Source of the DNA: Cristatella mucedo
Lineage: Eukaryota; Bryozoa; Phylactolaemata; Cristatellidae
Direction: 5' to 3'
NCBI GenBank assembly: GCA_009760855.2
Contig: WPIO01000148.1
Location: forward strand, 250,001 to 314,000
DNA length: 64,000 nt
Part shown: positions 1 through 60,303 of the stretch, one piece after another
Layout of the letters: every line of letters begins with the position of its first letter
How positions within the stretch are numbered: the first letter of the stretch is position 1
The notes under the pieces: generated by a model
What the model was told of the DNA's origin: nothing
The model's input: the letters and a program-made list of their open reading frames with translations, nothing else
Databases searched by the model: none
Position numbers and translations under genes: made by a program

Positions 1-220
1 GGCTCTTGTGGCTGAGCATTGCAGTCTAATGGTCATCTGATCACTTAGAGTGGCCCGGCAAGCTAGCTGGTACGGCTTTCAGCTTGCAGCTGCAGTGGCA
101 TGCTGAAGCCATCACTCGGCTGTTTGCTCAGCTCGATGCAACAACGATCGATGCAGATCACTGCTGCCCTCGCCGACCTCCTCAGGATGAAATCAAAGAT
201 TCGTTTGAGATTCCTCACAT

Positions 221-421
221 AATAATAATAATAATAATGCACTTGATAAAGCGCCCTCAGAGAACCCAATCTCTTTCTAGGTGCTTTACATTTGCTGCAA
301 AGGGAAATGCAATTGAATGGCGAGTAATATCATGCTTGATAAACATCATGAATAACATGGTTAGGGGTGACATGCACAGGGTCAGCATGCAAATGTGGTT
401 AGTGGCAGCATGCACATTGAC
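221..421 (-). repeat. CR1/L2-type LINE, 3' end fragment
   Basis: Read on the minus strand it ends with the family tail (AAGCGCC, a purine block AGAGATT, GTTCTCTGAGGGCGCTTTA) and an ATT run. It starts in the noncoding region after the LINE ORF, so it is heavily 5' truncated. Confidence 0.8.
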
Positions 422-535
422 TTTGCGACGATAACGCCAAGCCCGAGAGTATCTGAGGCTGTGGCTGTCTGTGTTTGGAGGTGTCACGTGCCTAATCATA
501 GAATTTGCCCAGTCCCAGTGGCCGTTGAGTCTCTG

Positions 536-800
536 ATATAATGTATCTCCGTATGTAAGTCTACAAAGCCACAAAGACTATGGGGGGGGGTTACGCAGGA
601 GAGTTTTGCATAGCACATTCACAGCCTAAGCAGCTTGTGGTATGTATTCGGTAGCAAACAGACTTCATCTCATGCAATAAAGAGAAAGTGGGAAGCATAA
701 CAGAGTCAGTAGAGCAGTTGAGGTAGTGAGTAGCATGGACAAGGGTGTGCAATAGTCGGCAGAAGGAGAGTCTACCGTTTCGTATCATATCATGGCCAGA
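536..800 (-). repeat. Dispersed repeat B, copy 1
   Basis: Shares a block of about 250 bp with 1,672-1,930, 2,606-2,888, 23,260-23,600, 25,305-25,640 and 31,345-31,470. Diagnostic words include GGAGAGTTTTGYATAGCRCA and AAAGAGAAAGTGGGA. There is no coding potential, and no tRNA head was recognised. Confidence 0.7.
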
Positions 801-1232
801 AGTGAAGCCCTAGAACGTTTGGGCTGAAAAAAACTGAATGTTAGAGCAGCACATTTTGACCGTTTGCAAGCTCAAGTCTAATTCAACAGCGCAGTCGAGT
901 GCTTGCACGCAGCAACTTACATCAGTAAGAGCCAAGTTAGGTACTTAGCTTTGAGAATATGGGGCATGTATAAGAGAATGCTTTGATAGCAACAGAACTT
1001 TACTTCCCTGCATGTTTTAATATGGGGTAGCATGGCTGTCTACACCTCATGGTGTCAATGCTCACAACACCAACTAGCCTGCCTGTATGATTATTGAGAT
1101 GTATATAATCATAGCATGTGCTGCATTTATCGTTACACGTCTGCTTTAACAGATTGTTGCTTTGCCACGTATAGTGCCTGACTACACTTCTGCGACTTAC
1201 TAAGCCATAGTGCTAACTATAATTGAGCAAAG

Positions 1233-1292
<60 letters not shown>

Positions 1293-1344
1293 TCACTCTC
1301 ACTCTCTCACTCTCTCTCACTCTCTCTCTCTCTCTCACTCTCTC

Positions 1345-1424
<80 letters not shown>
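1233..1424. repeat. (CT)n microsatellite
   Basis: About 190 bp of CT dinucleotides with scattered CA interruptions, fading into degenerate CT-rich sequence to about 1,475. The apparent serine/leucine ORFs here are artefacts of the repeat. Confidence 0.97.
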
Positions 1425-1427
<3 letters not shown>

Positions 1428-1671
1428 CATTCGCACCTACTCTCACTCTCATTCTTTGTCTGTCTGTGTCTCTCTGATAGATGCCTGCATAACTCATGTG
1501 TCCTCTCTCCTTCTGACTATATTACCTAGCTACCATACTCGTGCACTAGTTTAAGATATTAATAGCTTAGTACTTGACAAAGTGTTTCAGCTCGACTGTT
1601 TCAGCTCGTAGCATAGCATTCTAGCCCGTGCCATTGCCTACATTTTGCACTGGCGAGCAGTGACACACGAG

Positions 1672-1930
1672 AGGAGAACTCTCCTGCTGCTGACTAAGGC
1701 ACATCCTTCCCAGCCGTCCTGAGCTGCTACTTCCGTGCTACTCACTACCTCTACTGCTTTTCTGAATCAGCTATGCTTCTAACTTTCTCTTTGTTGCATG
1801 AGGTGAAGCCTGTTGGCTACCAGATGCATACCGAAAGCTGCTTAGGCTGTGAGTGTGCTGTGCAGAACTCTTCTGTGTAACGCCCAAATAGTCTTTGTTG
1901 CTTTTGGACATGCAGATGGAGATACATTAC
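1672..1930 (+). repeat. Dispersed repeat B, copy 2
   Basis: Opposite orientation to the copy at 536-800. It contains the same CTCCTGCTGCYGACTAWGGC and TGTTGGCTACC blocks, with scattered substitutions. Confidence 0.65.
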
Positions 1931-2512
1931 CTTACATGCACCCATTTAGGCAGGCATATTTTTATGCACACACATACGCATGCATGCCCGTACTTGAGAG
2001 CTCTTTGCAGAAGCATCGTCCTCTATTGGCTGGTTTTGTCTAACGGTTGCTGCAGGCTCTCGAAATTTTGCTTTCCAGAGTGACCGCTTTTCTAGAGGTA
2101 AAGGTTAATGTCACAAAAAAGTAAGGGGATTACGTATTTTTACCCAAGAGCAGCCGTGTGCCTGGGCATCGCCACCCTTTGCTTTGCTTGCCTACGGCAG
2201 ACCTATGGGCCCTCCTGGTACTGCTTGCATCTTCCCACCGGCATCCATGTAAGCCACCGTCGTCTTGTGATGTCGTGGTGGTGTCTTCATATGTCGTCGC
2301 GATACATGTGTGGTCAGCAGCCGTTAGTCGCAACGCAAGAGTTCCGACAGGCATTCCTTCAGAGCAGCTCTGTTGCATTGTAGAGCCGTGTAGCCAATTA
2401 GTAGCTCACGCGTGTGTGTCTTACCACACTTCTGTGAGATGCAATGTGCTATTCCAGTGGTCAGTCACCTCACGTCGAAGTCAGTATTCGTACATCGCAG
2501 TGCTTGGTTTGC

Positions 2513-2980
2513 TGCTTGATGGGAAGCCAGAGCAGTGAGAAGTGGTGTGACGTGGCAAACATGCGCTCAGCTCATGACAGACACACCTAGCTGCTGAGTT
2601 ACACAGCAAATGTACCAAACGACATCTACTCTCCAACTGCCGACTATGGCACATCTTTTTCAGCGGTCCTGAACTGCTACTTCTATGCTACTCACTACCT
2701 CAACTGCTCTCCTGACTCTGCTATGCTTCCCACTTTCTCTTTGTTGCGTGAGACGAAGTCTGTTGGCTACCGAATGCGTACCGAAAGCCGCTTAGGCTGT
2801 GAGTGCGCTATACAAAACTCTCCTGCGTAACACCCACATGGTCTTTATGACTTTGTGGAGTTACTGACGGAGATACACATTGTAAAATGTAAGCAACTTA
2901 CTGCACCATACAGATGACCTGCAAGTAGTGAGTGACAGAAGTTGAGGCACAGGGTCACAAATGCACGGACCAACTTTGAT
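2513..2980 (-). repeat. Old LINE fragment split by repeat B (2,606-2,888)
   Basis: Both flanks (2,513-2,605 and about 2,889-2,980) match consecutive parts of the LINE C-terminal region seen intact at 3,530-3,720. The interval between them is a copy of repeat B in plus orientation. The LINE was therefore there first and repeat B inserted into it. Confidence 0.65.
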
Positions 2981-2981
2981 A

Positions 2982-4450
2982 TAATAATAATAATAATAAT
3001 AATAATTCACTTGATAGAGCGCACTCAGAGAACTTAATCTCTCTCTAGGCGCTTTACATTTGCTGCAAAGTGAAATGCAATGGAATGGTAAGTAAAATCA
3101 TGCTTGAAAAACAAACAAAATGAATAATATGGTTAGGGGTGACATGCACAGGGTCAGCATGCAAATGTGGTTAGTGGCAGCATGCACAGTGTCAGCACGC
3201 ATAAGCACATCAAGGACGAATCACAGGGACCCACTAAATGCTGTCCTAAATAGGTGTGTTTTTAGGTTCCTTTTAAATGTGGTCAGGTCAGGGGATGTTC
3301 TGACGCAGGTCGGAAGGGAGTTCCAGGCTTTGGGAGCATACGAACTAAATGCACGGTCTCCAAAGGATTTGAGGTTTGTACGAGGTATTGGTAGACTGTT
3401 GGATTCCGAAAAGTGGGTGGTACGATGCTTGGCCTGATGGGGTAGCATATCTGACAGCTAGGCTGGAGCCATAGAATGAAGGGACCTAAAAGTGAGCGAC
3501 AAAACCTTGAAGTCAATCCGTTGCTTGACTGGCAGCCAGTGCAGGTCGGCGAGAAGTGGAGTAATGTGGCAACTGCGACGCTCACGGCAGACAAGTCTAG
3601 CTGCCGAGTTTTGCACCAGCTGCAAACGCCTGATCGCACATGCTGGTAGGCCAGTAAGCAGTGAGTTGCAGAAGTCGAGACGGGATGTCACGAATGCATG
3701 GACCAACTTAGATGTGGTTTCTTTATCTAAACAAGCCCGAATTTTAGCAATGTTATGAAGCTGAAAATAGGCGGATTTGACTGTGGAGCTGATATGGTCG
3801 TCTAACGAGAGGTCGCTTTGGAATATGACACCTAGATTTCGAGCTGATTCAACTGGAGATATGCTGGCAGAGCCAATTTTGAGAGTCAGCCTTTCCAATC
3901 TCTGGATCACACTGGGTTTGCCCATAACTAGTAAGTTAGTATGGTATGATATGGTATCCTTGTCTAAGCCGACCCGAATTTTTGCAGTGTTTAGTAGCAG
4001 AAAGTAGGGAAACGTGACTTTAAAGCTGATGTGGTAGTCAAGTGAAGGGTCGCTTTGGAACAGGGCACCTAGATTTCGTGCAGATGCTACAGGAGACATG
4101 TTGGTGAAGCCCATTTTAAATACGGTTTTCCAATTTCAGCGTAACACTTGCTTTGTATCTAGCTAGTAAATTGGTTTTTTCATCAATCAATTTGAGAAGG
4201 TTTGCTGTCATTCAAATTCAAATGTCAGCAATACATGTAGCAGGAGAGTTGAGAGGGTTTGACGTGCTGGAAGGCAATAATGAATCAAAGCACAGGCACA
4301 GCTATGTGTTATCTGCATAGAAATGCAAGCCTCGATTGTGGTGAGCAAGGATTAATTGTCAAATGAAGCGTGGACCAAGCTCAGAGCCCTGGAGTACCAG
4401 GATCAAACTGCCGAAAAATCCAGCAAAGCAAGCAGTCTCTACCTAGGTCA
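2982..4450 (-). mobile_element. CR1/L2-type LINE, 5'-truncated, with RT end and C-terminal domain
   Basis: The minus strand encodes [39 protein letters not shown] and [20 protein letters not shown], the post-RT domain of CR1/L2-like LINEs, then the 3' tail and an ATT run at 2,982-3,005. Further upstream a degraded RT box reads FYADNT followed by a stop (about 4,300). A nonsense codon interrupts the C-terminal domain between LHSMAPA and LSDMLPHQ, near 3,455. The copy is dead. The 5' boundary is approximate. Confidence 0.8.
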
Positions 4451-5345
4451 ATACTTCTGAGGTCGTCATAAACTCCCAACGATGCTGACACTCCGTTGAG
4501 TGATTAGCTCCGAAACATGACTGGAACTTACGTGCTAAGTTTGAAGTTTTGATGTAGCAATATAGCTTGTCTGTCACCTGCATGTTAGAGCCCCTTTGGT
4601 AGGAACAGCAATAGGGAGACTGGCTAAATTTGCCTAAGTTCTCTTGGTCTAGTGTTTACTTCTTATTAAGTGACCCAGCAGCAGTTTTGTGAAGGGTGCT
4701 GGGACATGACCGGATCAGCCATTGTTCGAAACTAGGCACACTGGAGGTCAGCTGCTTCATCAAAATAAATGGTAAAATCACCCAGTATTGGGGAGGGATG
4801 ATTTTGTCACACGGAATCGAAATGAGATCTGAAAAAACCCAAAGCAAGTCTTTATACCTTGGAGATGATATAAAGTGCCGTTATATGTAGCTTGCCAATT
4901 CCATGCAAGAGATACGAAAGACTGCTTTGAGGGAACTTCGAACAGCTCGGGCAATTGATAGTACTGACAACGGATGGCTGGTTATGGCTCCAGAAAACAT
5001 TGACGACAGCCTAGAGCCATGAGATGAACTAGTGCCAGGCATGCGCCCAAGGATGCACTTGAAAAAATTGACAACACTTTTCAAAGAGAAGCCGTTTGAT
5101 TATTGCTACGCTGACAAGGCGACAAATTTCAGAAATGAATCCCTTGTTTTTCCATGGGGCCGTGTCCACGCTGGAGTTGCTACAGCACTAGCAGCACCCC
5201 TCTTTTATCATGCTAAGATAGAAGCGAGTCGCCGGCTTCGTTTTTGCAAATGGCATATCTTGTGTTCTCGGCATACGACGGCATCGAAACAGCAATTTAC
5301 CTGATTTCAAAAAGGTCGCAATTTTCTTTATTTGTCTGATTTCAG

Positions 5346-40484
<35,139 letters not shown>

Positions 40485-41600
40485 CTGCTCGCTCTCTCTC
40501 TCTCTCGCTCTCTCTCTCGCTCTCTCTCGAGGTCTCGCTATCTGCCGCCGAAGCTGCTGCTGCTGCTCTTCGATTACGTGAACGTGGCTGTGTGGCGCCG
40601 CCTGCCGGTCTCCCTCGCCGACAGCCGGACTAGCAGAGCGTGTGGCGCCGCTAAGAGGCACTTCCTGACAGACTGCAACGTGCGGGCTGCTGGTTTTTAA
40701 CCTTCTGACCCGTTGGATCAACGGATGCAAAAATTGATTGACCGCTTCTCTTCCCTTTTTAACCAGGCGTCGATCGTGTGCCAGCGCTGCCTGCCGGCGA
40801 CTTGTTTTACGTGCCCGAACCCAAATCCCTGACCATAATTTTTTTTCTAAACGTGTCATGCACAGCTGGCTGTCATGTCAAGTGTATCGATTCCCCTGCA
40901 GACCTCCCCGTTTTGCCCCACACACAGCAATCGTTTTATGTTACATCACCTTCTAAAGTGCGTGCCAGCACGTTGAACAGCCTGCTAGCATCGGCTGTGC
41001 TACTGCTGACGCTGTCTGTCCGTCTCGATCTTTCTGTCTGTCTCTCGCTCTCATTTTCTGCATGCATGGCCCAGTCGTGACACCCGGCGGACGAGCATCG
41101 GTGGCTCTGTTAGACCGAGCTGGCTGGACAGTCCCTCAGTTGCAATGCTCCGCATGCTGCTGCACCTGCTGCTGCTGCACATAGCAGAGAGTTCAGTGAT
41201 GAGAGAGATCCGCGATGCTGCTTCCCGAGCTGCTGCTGCTACAGCAATGCATCGTGCGGCACCTGTCACTCGGCATCAAGTCGCCTACTTTGCGACCAAT
41301 CGTGCTCTGATGGCCGAAGGCGTGCGCCGAAGGACAAGCAGGCGACCGCCGAGCACTGGACACTCTGTCGCCCCGTCGCATGCTCTCTTTTCGCATCTCT
41401 GCTCACCGCTCTGCGAGAGGAGAGCTGTTGCGGTGAAGTCGAATAAACGATTTAAAGTACATTTTGATCAGCTGACACAGGTTATTTTGAATGCGTTTCA
41501 CATCCGAATGATGCTGGAACTCCACAGGGCTCGAGCCTACGAGAAGGTGAACAGCGTTGGCCCAGCTTCTGGGCCGACGCAGAAAACAGTTCTGCTCTCA
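40485..41600 (+). other. Cav1 3' UTR and intergenic sequence
   Basis: Starts with CTCTCTCTCTCTCGCTCTC right after the stop. No gene was recognised. The candidate AATAAA is at 41,442. The remaining sequence to about 42,423 is unique to my eye. Confidence 0.4.
41442..41447 (+). terminator. Candidate poly(A) signal for the Cav1 gene
   Basis: First AATAAA hexamer downstream of the Cav1 stop on the plus strand, giving a 3' UTR of about 1 kb if used. It lies before the convergent ALG12 3' end. Hexamer only; cleavage is not shown. Confidence 0.4.
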
Positions 41601-42423
41601 GACCAAGTGGCAAGTGGCATTTGATCATTGTGTATTTCAAACTATAAATTTTTATTTCAATTCTATGCCTAGCTGCAACCGTTAAGTCTGTTGTTGTCAG
41701 CAACCTATGACCATAGTTGCTGCTCTTGACTTGTGCTGATCCGGGCAAGTGGGGATAAATCAAGCACCCGCCTCAGCTGCAGCAGTATCTCGATGCTCGG
41801 TATCAATGAATGGCTGAAGTGGGGGGGGGGATTTCGGGATCAGATTTGTGCTGACCCAGTAATGCCAGAGCTGAACTAACGAGTTTGGCGATGACGGATC
41901 GGCATAGACGCACAGTTGTGCAAGCCAGGTGCCACTTAAGATGCACCAACGTGAAGCTACCTGTGCGAGTTAAAACTAAGCCGCCATTGCTCTCTAAGAG
42001 TAACGAGTATTCCACAACTTCTGCCTCTCGTTCGTAGCTAGCGCTTCACGCAGCTGCAGCGCTTGCGTCTTTGAGTCTTGCACTTGCAAGAGCATCAGCT
42101 TAAGAGTGCGGCTGCCGCCGTTACTCGCTCCTCGGCGGTGCAACAAATGCGTGCGAAAGTCCGGTTTCGGTCTCCTGTCGAGGAGGCAGTTACTTGATGT
42201 CGCAAGGCACGGTCGCTCGCTCTCGCGACACGATCGGAAGGATGACCGTACGTAAAAACGCTTGCGAGCTGTTGCGACAACCTTGGATAAAAAGTCACGT
42301 GAATGAGCAAAACAGACCTGCGTGGCAAGCTATTCTGAGCGCTTCGACGAAGTGGAGCCCGGACGAACCGAGGTGCTGTCGCATGCAGCAATCAGAGCAA
42401 TATGAAAAACATTGTCGCCACCT

Positions 42424-42429
42424 TTTATT
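42424..42429 (-). terminator. Candidate poly(A) signal for ALG12
   Basis: AATAAA on the minus strand about 330 bp past the ALG12 stop. Together with the signal at 41,442 it would leave the two convergent transcripts non-overlapping by about 1 kb. Confidence 0.4.
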
Positions 42430-42761
42430 TTCTCATTAAAATCAGCTTCAGTACGCGAGGCGCTCCAACAAGGCATGCACGCAGCGCTCCACCCTGGCGG
42501 CAGAAACATGGAGGCCTCGCTGCCTGCGAAGCACTTGCTGCCGACAAAGCTTTCCGGTAGACGGACCATGTAGTGCTCCATATTGCAGCAGTGCATCCTA
42601 CGTCGACAGCAATGGCTGCCTTACCGAACTGCTGCCCGACTGCAGCAGCAGCCGAGGTTGAGGTGCAAAGCAACTGGGACTGTCCGCGCGTCCGGCCTCA
42701 CCGCTGCCGCAGCTGCGCTGTGACCGGGAGCTGGCTACTGCTGCTGCAGCAGCTGATCAGT

Positions 42762-56051
<13,290 letters not shown>

Positions 56052-56398
56052 ACTACGAGAGGGCTAGGTTCAACAAGGTCAGCCGGTTCGCCCACATCAC
56101 ACCGATGGGGGCTGCCATTGAAGAGCTCTTATGTTTAGGAGGTTCGGATGGCTGACCCGACGAGGCTGACCCGACGTTAAACATTCGATCAGCACTCAGA
56201 TGGGCATCGGCACACAGATCGGCAAGCCGGAAACACTTCGTGCTTTCCGCACAGGCCAATGGCGTATCTGGTAAAACAGAAGTCAACTTTCGCCATCCTT
56301 TCGGACGTGGCTTTTCGGATGTCGTCATTTAGAGCATCACTCGATTCGTTCTACCCGATTCGCTCTCCAAAGGCGCGTTCACGCGATGAATCCCGCTT

Positions 56399-56500
56399 CC
56401 TTCCTGCCTCTCTCCTAGACCTGCGTCTTCCTGCCTCTCTCCTAGACCTGCGTCTTCCTGCCTTTCTCCCAGACCTGCGTCTTCCTGCCTCTCTCCTAGA
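56399..56500. repeat. 27-bp minisatellite
   Basis: Almost four copies of a unit beginning CTTCCTGCCTCTCTCCTAGA (period 27). A peptide repeat ASLLDLRLP on one strand follows from it. Confidence 0.9.
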
Positions 56501-56699
56501 CATGTGCCTTCGGTGCATACGTTACCTACCAACACTCGCGGTGGTTCAAGGCTTAGGGAATAATTAGCGACGGCTCCGCAGCCAAATGTGGCTCTAATTT
56601 GCGGTCAAGACTCGGTCGCGAGGGACATAAAAAATGCTTTTTCGTTGCTATGGAAGGCATGGTGGACGACTTCGGAGGCGTAACAAAAACAGACATCCC

Positions 56700-56870
56700 A
56701 ACCCTAGATAGGACTTTTTCTTTACTAAGCTTTATTCGCAGGCGCACAGTGTCGCGGCGCGTCCAGTTAGGTGTTATCCCCCCACACTCCTCGCAGACAC
56801 TAGCCAAGACAAACACAAGACCTCTCCCTATATACAGGACGCTACTACAGTGGGGGACTAGAAGCACCGG
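56700..56870 (-). mobile_element. LTR-like segment A
   Basis: Minus strand: a TATATAGGGAG box near 56,830, then about 90 bp later GCCTGCGAATAAAGCTTAGT (poly(A)-like AATAAAG). The block CTCCTCGCAGACAC...TTTATTCGCAGGCGC recurs at 58,296-58,380 in the same orientation at roughly 80% identity by eye. This promoter/poly(A) arrangement fits an LTR R region. Confidence 0.4.
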
Positions 56871-57027
56871 TTCAGCTCCTAGTGGCTCAGCAGCAGCAAG
56901 CCCCAGTGTCCCGAACGCCGCTCAAATGACGATTCGTCCCACGAAACCCCGGCTAAACAACTTTCCTACCTCCGCCCCCTATAGTGGGATGGGAACAACC
57001 AACCGCGTTCGCATATACGAGCGTGTC

Positions 57028-57258
57028 TTACGCCCGCGGTCCGCGTCTTGAGCCTTCCGCCGAACACGTGACTCCGGGAATCCCGCCGTCGTCTATAAGT
57101 GGCGACGGTGCTGGCCCTAGCTCCCTGCGCGACGAAGGCTCAAACTCAGTAGGTCGCTGGCTCGCCGACTCCCTGCTCAAGTTCCGGTTCCGCTGATGCT
57201 CCGCTAAACTCTTCCGGCTAGCCTTCAGCTGCTCGTACGCTTCGTTGAATTCTGACAC
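57028..57258 (-). CDS. Short ORF between LTR-like segments, function unknown
   Basis: A 76-codon minus-strand frame starting MSEFNEAYEQLKASRKSLAE, charged and probably helical at its start. It lies between LTR-like segments A and B in the orientation of the presumed element, so it could be a remnant of a gag-like gene. I do not recognise it, and coding is not shown. Confidence 0.25.
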   Translation of the reverse strand: MSEFNEAYEQLKASRKSLAEHQRNRNLSRESASQRPTEFEPSSRRELGPAPSPLIDDGGIPGVTCSAEGSRRGPRA

Positions 57259-57635
57259 TTCGCCGACACCAATCCACGAGCCTCTCTACCCTCCCTCCGA
57301 CTCTCCCGAACCTCTTGCCACTGACGCTTCGCCTTCTCAAATAGCATGGGTGACAAATCCGCTTCCCCTAGCAATCAAAAAACCACAACCCACGTGCAGG
57401 TAAACGCTTATTTGCGATGCCACAAATGCCCCAGCCATAACCCTAAACCCACCAGCCCCGCTTATTTATAGGCATAACACCCTAAATCTTCTAAAGCGCT
57501 GCTGAGCCATAAGCCTTGACTGAGCCATAAACCCTGTCTCCACCGCTTATTTGCAAAGCCCGAAATCTAAACCATAATCAATAAAACCAAACCCAAAGCT
57601 GCTACTAATGATAAAATAAATAAATAAATAAATAA

Positions 57636-57776
57636 AATTCACTTATACAGCGCCCTAAGAGAACGTAATCACTGTTCATGCGCTTCACTTATTCCACGGG
57701 GCTCGAGCGCCCACGACCTCAATCTGACCTTGGTTCGGGGTGAGCACCTTTACCACTGGGCCAAACCAGCGTGGCG
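57636..57776 (-). repeat. SINE family 1 copy
   Basis: Minus strand: TGGTTTGGCCCAGTGGTAAA (A box region), GGTCGTGGGCGCTCGAGCCC (B box), tail AGTGATTACGTTCTCTTAGG and an AAAT run. Confidence 0.75.
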
Positions 57777-57789
57777 TCATACCAACATG

Positions 57790-57950
57790 TTCACCCTGTC
57801 CATATCCCATCTTAATATGTCATGCTTGATGGCGTTGCGAATGTTACCACTAATCATTTAGTCATTTTTATAGTCTCTGTAAAGTGCCTAAAAAAGATTT
57901 AGTTCTCTGGTAGCGCTATACAAATTTATTATTATTACTATTATATTTTT
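57790..57950 (+). repeat. Diverged LINE 3' end
   Basis: ATGCTTGATGGCGTTGCGAA, TGTAAAGTGCCTAAAAAAGA, GTTCTCTGGTAGCGCTATAC, then TTATTATTACTATTAT. Confidence 0.55.
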
Positions 57951-58259
57951 ATTGCTCAAGCATAAACATGCCAAGCTACTTATCTGCGATAAAACGTAAA
58001 CACTGAATCTGCCCAAATTCGCGCCTGCTGTCACTCGGCTCAAAATCCCCCCGTGGCGACACCCTGCGTTACTTCTACGCACGTCTCCCTTTGTAACGCC
58101 GAAGGCTCGGCGGGGTAAGCTTGACCTGCCGCTTATCTAGCGGCGTAGCCTATCGCCTAATGCCGTTCGGTGCGCGCCTACGCGCTATAAGCTGGCCGCC
58201 ACGAAACGAGCATTTCTGGCTCTGACCTGCTTACCGTTACTAAAGGGGGTCGCGAGTTC

Positions 58260-58640
58260 GCGGCGTGAATTGGAAAGCGAGACACACAGATTGGGGATTT
58301 TACTGAACTTTATTCGCAAGCGCACAAAGTCGCTGCGCGTCTAGTTCAGCTTTATCTCCACACTCCTCGCACGCTCTCAACTGCACCAACACTCTTGCGG
58401 AGGGAATACTCCTCCACACTAAGCGCGACCCGGACCCTAAACCCTAACCGGTGAACTAGGAATCCGTTCCCACCTGTGCCGAGGGAATACCCCAAACACG
58501 CCAACTTGCACCCTATTGCGGAGGGAATACTCCTCCACACTGAAGCGCGAACCGGAGTCTAAACCCTACCCGGAGAACTAGAACTCGGTTTCCACCAGTG
58601 CGGCAGGAATACTCCACACACGCCAACTACGTGTAGCTCG
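58260..58640 (-). mobile_element. LTR-like segment B with tandem upstream units
   Basis: Homologous to segment A at 58,296-58,380 (minus AATAAAGTTCAGTAAAATCC). Two units of about 120 bp follow in tandem at about 58,395-58,630, sharing GCGGAGGGAATACTCCTCCA and GAACTAG words. They would lie in U3 upstream of the putative promoter. Confidence 0.4.
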
Positions 58641-60130
58641 CGCCGGCAAATCCCTATGCTGAGACCCCGTGCTAGCGCGCACACACACAAAACACGAAAG
58701 AAACACAAAATGCCAGCTCGGGTGCGATACGACCGTATTCGGTGGAGTCCACCGAATCCTCCTAGCGCTGTCTCGTCTTGTTCCGTCAATCGCCGGCGAA
58801 CAGCCCGCCCTCCTTCCTCGCTTTCAGAGAAACGAGTGCGACGGCGTCGAAGCCGGACCAAAGACAAAAAGACACGAGGCCAAGAGCGATCGTCGCTCGA
58901 CTCTTAAATACCTAGCTGGAACAATGGGCAAGAGCTTAGTGGTATTGGGCCCGGACACCTTGGCCCATTACAGAAAGGAATTACTACCGTCCCCAGGCCA
59001 CTGGAAGGGCACCTCCGTCCAGCTTGAATGGCGAATGGGTTCCAGAAGATTCTTTCTTGGAAAGAGGGAAGGCGGGGGTTGACAGGCCAGCCAACATCTA
59101 TCAGCAGCTTCCGCGAGTATCGGACCAATTCTAAAGGCCGAATCGCCGCCGCTAGTCTCAGAGCTTCCTGGCCTTCTCCTAAGCGCTTCCTCTCTAACCG
59201 CACTGACGCTCCTCTCTGGCTCACTGCTCCAGGACAAAGGGGCACTAGCCCGCCGCCGAACAGCTCTTGTTCGCGCTAAAATTCAGCCAAGGCCAGCAGG
59301 GCGCTACACCATTAGAACTAGAGCCCGAGGAGTCAGAGGTCGTTACTTCCCGCTTGGCCGCCCCCCCCCCCGCAAATCCAACTATGCGACACCCTAGCAG
59401 CGTGGCTGTCGTCGGAGCTATCGCTAGAGGGATAAACTTTTCAGTAATTTCTTTGTAAAAAAAATGCGTGCTCCGATAATGACGGAAACTAACAATGCTA
59501 CTAGCGTACATCAGGCCTACAGTGGGATGAGGGTGATGACGCAATGACGAAGGCGAACGTATGGACGTCGAGCCGCCGTCGACTCTTGCAATCTCCGCTA
59601 GTCGCTGCACTGTCCCGGAACACCAGTGCAGGCTTGTCAAAGGTCAAAGGCGAAGCTTCGCAACGAGTCTCTCGCTCGGTCGACGTCGCAACTCACCGAG
59701 GCCTCGTGCCCAGAGGGGCCTACGAACAACGCGTTACGTGGGGGCGCGTGCGTAATAATGAGGGCGCTAAAGTCCCGGGCAGCGGTTTGCTGGCGTTCGT
59801 CCGTGGCCAGGCGAGATGTCCAGTGCTGCCTGCACCCAGCGAGTGTTCAGCATGGGGATCGCGTGGGGATCACTTTGCGAAGAATTTTGCGATCGAACTA
59901 GATTCCTAATCCAACTTCCGAAGGCCCTATGCCGTCGTCACCCATCCTGCCCTTAGTCAAAGAGCAGGCCCGGCGCAGCCGGATGACCCCCAGCTGGCCG
60001 TATCACCAATCAGCCGTGCCCGACTAGAGAATCCGTCCGTCTAAGGTACTCAACAACTGCTAATTTTTCTAATCACTACGTGCGTTCTTGCATTCAAAAT
60101 GCTGCACCTTTATCTAACCTCGTAGCGATA
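58640..60130. other. GC-rich sequence, no gene recognised
   Basis: Several overlapping frames of 80-137 codons are open on both strands, all Arg/Ser/Pro-rich, with no motif I recognise. Probably part of the repeat block. Confidence 0.35.
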
Positions 60131-60138
60131 AAGCCAGT

Positions 60139-60303
60139 CTACCTCCCTGATCTCGCCGACCTCGCTGATCTCGCTGACCTTGCTGAACTCGCTGATCTCG
60201 CTGATCTCGCTGACCTCGCTGATATCGTGACCTTGCTGATCTCGCTGACCTCTCCCTGATCTCACCAACCTCGCTGATCTCGCTGACCTCGCTGATCTCG
60301 CTT
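60139..60303. repeat. 9-bp minisatellite (CTGATCTCG/CTGACCTCG)
   Basis: About 18 degenerate units of CTGAYCTCG with small deletions. On the minus strand it reads as (EISEVS)n-like peptide, an artefact of the repeat. Confidence 0.9.

Noticed and set aside
1210-1554. Long Ser/Leu open frames
   Set aside because: They are translations of a (CT)n array; the same holds at 13,576-14,001.
5032-5304. A possible upstream Cav1 exon (domain III S1-S3)
   Set aside because: The reading frames here lack any helix or motif of domain III, and no phase-compatible exon was found in 1-5,345.
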